NCBI GenBank assembly: GCA_019749855.1
Contig: JAIEPI010000154.1
Span: 1-26,544, forward strand
Direction of reading: 5' to 3'
Length of the DNA stretch: 26,544 nt
DNA from: Rickettsiales bacterium
Lineage (GTDB): Bacteria > Pseudomonadota > Alphaproteobacteria > Rickettsiales > UBA998
The translations under genes and the position numbers were made by a program. The notes beneath the pieces are model-generated. The model saw nothing but the letters and a program-made list of their open reading frames with translations. It was not told the DNA's origin and made no database searches. Positions 23,859-26,544 of this stretch are shown here, piece by piece. Each line of letters opens with the position of its first letter. Within the stretch, counting starts at the first letter, position 1.

Positions 23859-24389
23859 TTAGCGCCAACGACCATGCCCATGTCCGTAATCACCCCCACG
23901 GTTCCAGCCGCGATCATAGCCACGACCATAGCCACGGTCCCAGTCACAGTCCGGACGATCCCAGTAGCGGCGATTCCAGCCACGTCCTCGACCCCAGTCT
24001 CGTCCACCAAAATTCAGACCAAGTACAAAATTTGATGCCGGTGGCGGTGCATAATAAGGCTGCTGCGGCACATAATAAGGCTGTGGCTGCACATATACCG
24101 GCGCTGTATAGACAGGAGCCACCGGAAACTGGTTATAGCCATACCCCCCTACCAGCGTTACGTCTGGCACGCCTTGTTCGCTGGATGACTGCATCTGCCA
24201 GCTACCATCCGGCTGCAAACACGCCTGACCATAACTATTTTGCAGACGCCCGCCTATCTGAACATCCCGTGTATATTCACGGCAAAAGCTACCATACGGG
24301 CTTGCCTGCGCCGATGCGCTCAGCAAAGCCCCTCCCAGCACCATTAAGCCTAACGTACTCCATTTGAAGCGTTGCATACTCATATCCAT
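23859..24389 (-). CDS. Secreted Gly/Arg/Tyr-rich protein with SFCREYTRDVQIGG motif
   Basis: About 176 residues. A signal peptide (WSTLGLMVLGGALLSASAQA) is followed by SPYGSFCREYTRDVQIGGRLQNSYGQACLQPDGSW, a small Cys-containing module that recurs in surface or 17-kDa-antigen-like proteins of alphaproteobacteria. Residues about 85-125 are a Pro/Tyr/Gln/Val-rich stretch. The C-terminus is a run of Trp/Arg/Gly/Asp/Tyr repeats (RGWNRRYWDRP, DRGYGRGYDRGWNRG). The product is probably exported to the periplasm or outer membrane and partly disordered. The start is uncertain: in-frame ATGs lie at 24389, 24383 and 24377 and no strong ribosome binding site separates them. It is divergent from the Spy-like gene. 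Confidence 0.75.
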   Translation of the reverse strand: MDMSMQRFKWSTLGLMVLGGALLSASAQASPYGSFCREYTRDVQIGGRLQNSYGQACLQPDGSWQMQSSSEQGVPDVTLVGGYGYNQFPVAPVYTAPVYVQPQPYYVPQQPYYAPPPASNFVLGLNFGGRDWGRGRGWNRRYWDRPDCDWDRGYGRGYDRGWNRGGDYGHGHGRWR

Positions 24390-24555
24390 GTTGCGTGTTT
24401 GCGTTATTCGCACCTTTGATACGTGGTGACATAAACAATCCTTCGCTGGTGTTTAAAAAATAATTTTTGAAATCCCTAGAAGGTTTTGATGCGCATCTTC
24501 GTATGATAAGGACGACGACAACAACGTCGTGAATCATTGTTTAACAGGAGACTTT

Positions 24556-24987
24556 ATGCGTACGACGAAACATCTTTTACTATTGGTCATGACTTCCCTA
24601 CTTACACTGGGTGCTTTTTCCGCTTCGGCAAACCATTGGAAGCACCGTGAAGCACAAATAGACGCCGCGGTAGCACAGCTCCCCGCTGACAAGGCAGCTA
24701 CCACCAAAGAAAGCATCGCCAAAATGCGTGCTGAGGAGAAGGCCGGTTGGCAGAAAGCAAAGGCTCTGCACGAAAAAATGCGATCCATTCTGGAAGCAGA
24801 AACGTTTGATTCCGCTGCCTACCTTGCCAATTCAAAAGCCATTCGCGAACAAATGAACCTGATCGCCGAAGCACGTGATAAAACCGTGATTGATGTGGCG
24901 TCCAAGCTTACGGCAAAGGAGCGCCAATCTTTAGTCGCTGCAATGTATCAAAAACATGCTAAAGATAGCACAGTTACGAAACACTAA
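24556..24987 (+). CDS. Spy/CpxP-like periplasmic protein
   Basis: A 143-residue protein with a signal peptide (MRTTKHLLLLVMTSLLTLGAFSASA) and a helical, charged mature part ending in LTAKERQSLVAAMYQKHAK, resembling the LTxxQ motif of Spy/CpxP/ZraP proteins. Those are periplasmic chaperones or metal-responsive regulators of envelope stress. The ATG at 24556 has an excellent AGGAG site at 24546-24550, so the longer upstream frame is not used. It lies just before the ECF sigma gene and may be its target or partner. The match is by pattern only, so the family is tentative. Confidence 0.7.
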   Translation: MRTTKHLLLLVMTSLLTLGAFSASANHWKHREAQIDAAVAQLPADKAATTKESIAKMRAEEKAGWQKAKALHEKMRSILEAETFDSAAYLANSKAIREQMNLIAEARDKTVIDVASKLTAKERQSLVAAMYQKHAKDSTVTKH

Positions 24988-25004
24988 ATGCTACACTGAT
25001 GTTC

Positions 25005-25030
25005 CCACGGCGGCATCATTGTTGCCGTGG
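25005..25030 (+). promoter_or_regulatory. Hairpin between Spy-like gene and ECF sigma gene
   Basis: CCACGGCGGCA (25005-25015) pairs with TGTTGCCGTGG (25020-25030), including two G-T pairs, around a four-base loop. It is not followed by a T run, so it may be a factor-dependent terminator, a processing site or a protein-binding operator. It ends 24 bases before the sigma-factor ATG. Confidence 0.45.
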
Positions 25031-25054
25031 ACATCAACCAAGTCACGTCTCAGT

Positions 25055-25618
25055 ATGCACGCCTGCATGGCACCAGATCAAAAACCAGCGGATGATACCG
25101 AGCTTTTAGCGGCGATTAGGGCTGGGGATCATTCAGCATTTGCCACGTTAGTGGAACGTCACTCAACACGCTACTACCGGCTGGCCTATCGCTTACTGTT
25201 ACATGCGCAAGAGGCGGAAGACGTGGTGCAGGACGCGTTTGTGCATCTGTGGGAAAAACCGTCACGTTATGATGCTAACGCTGGCACATTGTTTACGACA
25301 TGGTTTTATCGGGTTATCACTAACCGGTGCCTTGATAAGCTTCGCGGCAAGAAGATGTTTTCTCTTGTGTCCGAGGAGCATTCCGATGGTAGCACCCCAC
25401 AGGACGTTGCCATGGCGCACACCGAGCAACAAGTGCATTTAGAGCACGCGATTGCCGCATTACCTGAGAGACAACGCGTGGCATTGACCCTCAGTTTTTA
25501 TGAAAACTTGAGTAATCGCGATGCCGCCGCAATAATGAATATCAAAATTGGCGCACTGGAATCATTGCTAATGCGAGCCAAAGCCACATTAAAGGAGGCT
25601 ATGTATGAGTACCGATAA
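25055..25618 (+). CDS. ECF-type RNA polymerase sigma factor
   Basis: A 187-residue sigma-70-family factor with only regions 2 and 4. Region 2 spans FATLVERHSTRYYRLAYRLLLHAQEAEDVVQDAFVHLW, with FTTWFYRVITNRCLDKLR at 2.3-2.4. Region 4 has IAALPERQRVALTLSFYENLSNRDAAAIMNIKIGALESLLMRAKATLKE, a helix-turn-helix. There is no region 1 or 3. The next gene overlaps it by 14 bases, as is usual for a sigma/anti-sigma pair. Start could also be the ATG at 25067. The setting, next to Spy-like and metal-sensor-like genes, resembles the cnr/ecf metal-stress type, though which signal it answers is not shown. Confidence 0.92.
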   Translation: MHACMAPDQKPADDTELLAAIRAGDHSAFATLVERHSTRYYRLAYRLLLHAQEAEDVVQDAFVHLWEKPSRYDANAGTLFTTWFYRVITNRCLDKLRGKKMFSLVSEEHSDGSTPQDVAMAHTEQQVHLEHAIAALPERQRVALTLSFYENLSNRDAAAIMNIKIGALESLLMRAKATLKEAMYEYR

Positions 25619-25940
25619 TCAGTTTCCCCCACCCCATGATGAGGATTCCGATTTGCATGCCTGGCTTTCACAGCGTGCATCCGTTCCGCCGCGCCCGTTC
25701 CTCGCCGCACATATTCTGCAGCGCACCCGTGCCGTGCCGCCACAACCCATAAGCGCGATGCAATGGCTGCGTCAGCTTTTCATTGAATCGCCACTCCCCC
25801 GCCCGTCCTATGCGTTAGCGATGATGCTGTTGCTGGGCGTGGCATTGGGTCAGGGCATTGCTAAGTTTGACGATACCGTAAAACAAAAACAAGAGTTGCG
25901 TGTCATGCAAAGTTTTCTCTCGGCAGAGGCTGATTTATGA
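25605..25940 (+). CDS. Putative single-TM anti-sigma factor
   Basis: A 111-residue protein with a cytosolic N-terminal part (DSDLHAWLSQRASVPPRPFLAAHILQRT), one predicted membrane helix near residues 67-85 (PSYALAMMLLLGVALGQGIA) and a short periplasmic tail. There is no zinc-binding HxxxCxxC motif. It starts inside the sigma gene after a strong AGGAGG site (25593-25598) and ends with an ATGA overlap with the next gene, so the three are co-translated. Role as anti-sigma is inferred from topology and position, like CnrY in the cnrYXH system; sequence similarity is not claimed. Confidence 0.65.
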   Translation: MSTDNQFPPPHDEDSDLHAWLSQRASVPPRPFLAAHILQRTRAVPPQPISAMQWLRQLFIESPLPRPSYALAMMLLLGVALGQGIAKFDDTVKQKQELRVMQSFLSAEADL

Positions 25941-26479
25941 GCACCCGAATCAAGACCCTCATATTATTATCCCTACTGCTCAACATCATGTTCATTGGTT
26001 TTTGTGGCAACATCCTCTTTATCTCTCTCAGTAAGAAGGGTGCTTTTGACCAAAAACTTGCTGAAACCGGACTATCCCCTGAACAGCAATCGGCCCTGAA
26101 AGCAGAGCTGGATGCCATACTCGCGCAGAGTGAAAACTCACGTGAGGATTCCAAAAAACAATTACAGGAAGTCGTTGATGCGCTGACCGCTCCTTCATTC
26201 AATGAATGGGAGTATAAACAGGCCGTGGAGCGCATGGATGATAGCCGAAGAAAAGCACGTCGCCAAATGACACGTGGACTGCAAGCGCTGGCGACAAAAC
26301 TCTCACAACCCGAGCGAGTCGCCTTATCACAAATGCTTCAGCGTTCATTTCGGGAGAGGCATGTCAAAGCACTGAGGAATGATGCTCTTCAGGTGCCGAC
26401 TTCTACAGCGCCGGCGACAGATGCAGCCCCCACGGCACCGCCCACAGACCAGCCGTCGCAACCACTACCACCCTCCTGA
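25937..26479 (+). CDS. Membrane-anchored periplasmic metal-sensor-like protein (CnrX/ZraP-like)
   Basis: A 180-residue protein with an uncleaved N-terminal membrane helix (about 7-30, LILLSLLLNIMFIGFCGNILFISL) and a helical periplasmic domain: LSPEQQSALKAELDAILAQSENSREDSKKQLQEVVDAL and a Met/Arg-rich RMDDSRRKARRQM. It resembles the heavy-metal-resistance/Spy superfamily, in which such proteins sense metal or misfolding and signal to an anti-sigma factor. The C-terminal 35 residues are Pro/Ala/Thr-rich and probably disordered. Few His or Met metal ligands are evident, so metal binding is unproved. It is coupled to the anti-sigma gene by a four-base overlap. Confidence 0.68.
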   Translation: MSTRIKTLILLSLLLNIMFIGFCGNILFISLSKKGAFDQKLAETGLSPEQQSALKAELDAILAQSENSREDSKKQLQEVVDALTAPSFNEWEYKQAVERMDDSRRKARRQMTRGLQALATKLSQPERVALSQMLQRSFRERHVKALRNDALQVPTSTAPATDAAPTAPPTDQPSQPLPPS

Positions 26480-26484
26480 TAACC

Positions 26485-26544
26485 ATGGAAATTATTTCGA
26501 CGCATCGCTGCTTTGGTGGCACGCTGGGTTACTACTCGCATGCG
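26485..26544 (+). CDS. fghA: S-formylglutathione hydrolase, N-terminal 20 codons (window edge)
   Basis: Partial gene running off the window. The ATG at 26485 begins MEIISTHRCFGGTLGYYSHA, which matches the N-terminus of S-formylglutathione hydrolase (HRCFGGTQGxYxHxS), the last step of glutathione-dependent formaldehyde oxidation. Only 20 codons are visible, without the catalytic triad. No strong ribosome binding site is seen; it starts six bases after the preceding gene ends. Confidence 0.75.
   Translation, partial: MEIISTHRCFGGTLGYYSHA

Noticed and set aside
24478..24507. A possible ECF-type promoter upstream of the Spy-like gene (GAAGG and CGTATGAT spaced blocks)
   Set aside because: I could not match it to a defined ECF promoter group or find a second copy before the sigma gene, so it is not listed as a feature.
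24512..24530. A short hairpin ACGACG/CGTCGT before the Spy-like gene
   Set aside because: Only six base pairs in a simple-sequence stretch; likely chance.

Overview
The window is a chromosomal segment of a bacterium that is most likely an alphaproteobacterium. The protein sequences and the gene set point that way: trmD-rplS, a leuC/leuD/leuB/asd neighbourhood, a degenerate peptide-deformylase-like protein, an S-formylglutathione hydrolase start and a UPF0178 protein. The assignment rests on family resemblance, not on a search. Some content is typical of poorly characterised or host-associated lineages: an OPR/RAP-type protein, an orphan 1251-residue protein and palindromic repeats. I see no rRNA, tRNA or CRISPR array.

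Layout. Bases 1-1402 hold the 3' part of trmD and then rplS, closed by a strong two-way terminator. The visible part of trmD carries an in-frame insertion of a DUF559 (Vsr-like) nuclease domain, bounded by near-identical 39-base inverted repeats that are themselves hairpins. From 1998 to 5386 runs a tightly overlapping cluster: leuC, a hexapeptide acetyltransferase, a small lipoprotein, an unknown gene and leuD. An OPR/RAP-like gene on the minus strand (5397-6608) faces an unknown gene coupled to leuB (6718-8231). A REP-like inverted pair, a secreted cysteine-containing protein and asd follow, to 9931. Leucine and aspartate-family biosynthesis genes are thus interleaved with uncharacterised genes.

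The minus strand from 9941 to 16615 carries two tandem, translationally coupled ceramidase-like membrane proteins, a 1251-residue protein of unknown function, and an LplT-like MFS transporter. On the plus strand, 16814-19456 encodes a KdpD-like sensor that keeps its ATP-binding motifs but has Ser where the phosphoacceptor His should be; no kdpE or kdpFABC lies nearby. Next come a deformylase-like protein lacking two of three metal ligands (minus), greB and an ABC-F ATPase. The ABC-F gene ends in a second REP-like pair that also looks like a terminator facing a GNAT gene. After yaiI (UPF0178) and a Gly/Arg/Tyr-rich secreted protein, the window closes with an envelope-stress-like module: a Spy/CpxP-like periplasmic protein, an ECF sigma factor, a small single-TM putative anti-sigma protein and a membrane-anchored metal-sensor-like protein. 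The first 20 codons of an S-formylglutathione hydrolase run off the end.

The strongest candidate for something new is the nuclease-bearing palindromic element inside trmD. Next are the two pseudoenzyme candidates (the KdpD-like protein without its His and the deformylase-like protein without its metal site), the bacterial OPR/RAP-like protein, and the large orphan protein.
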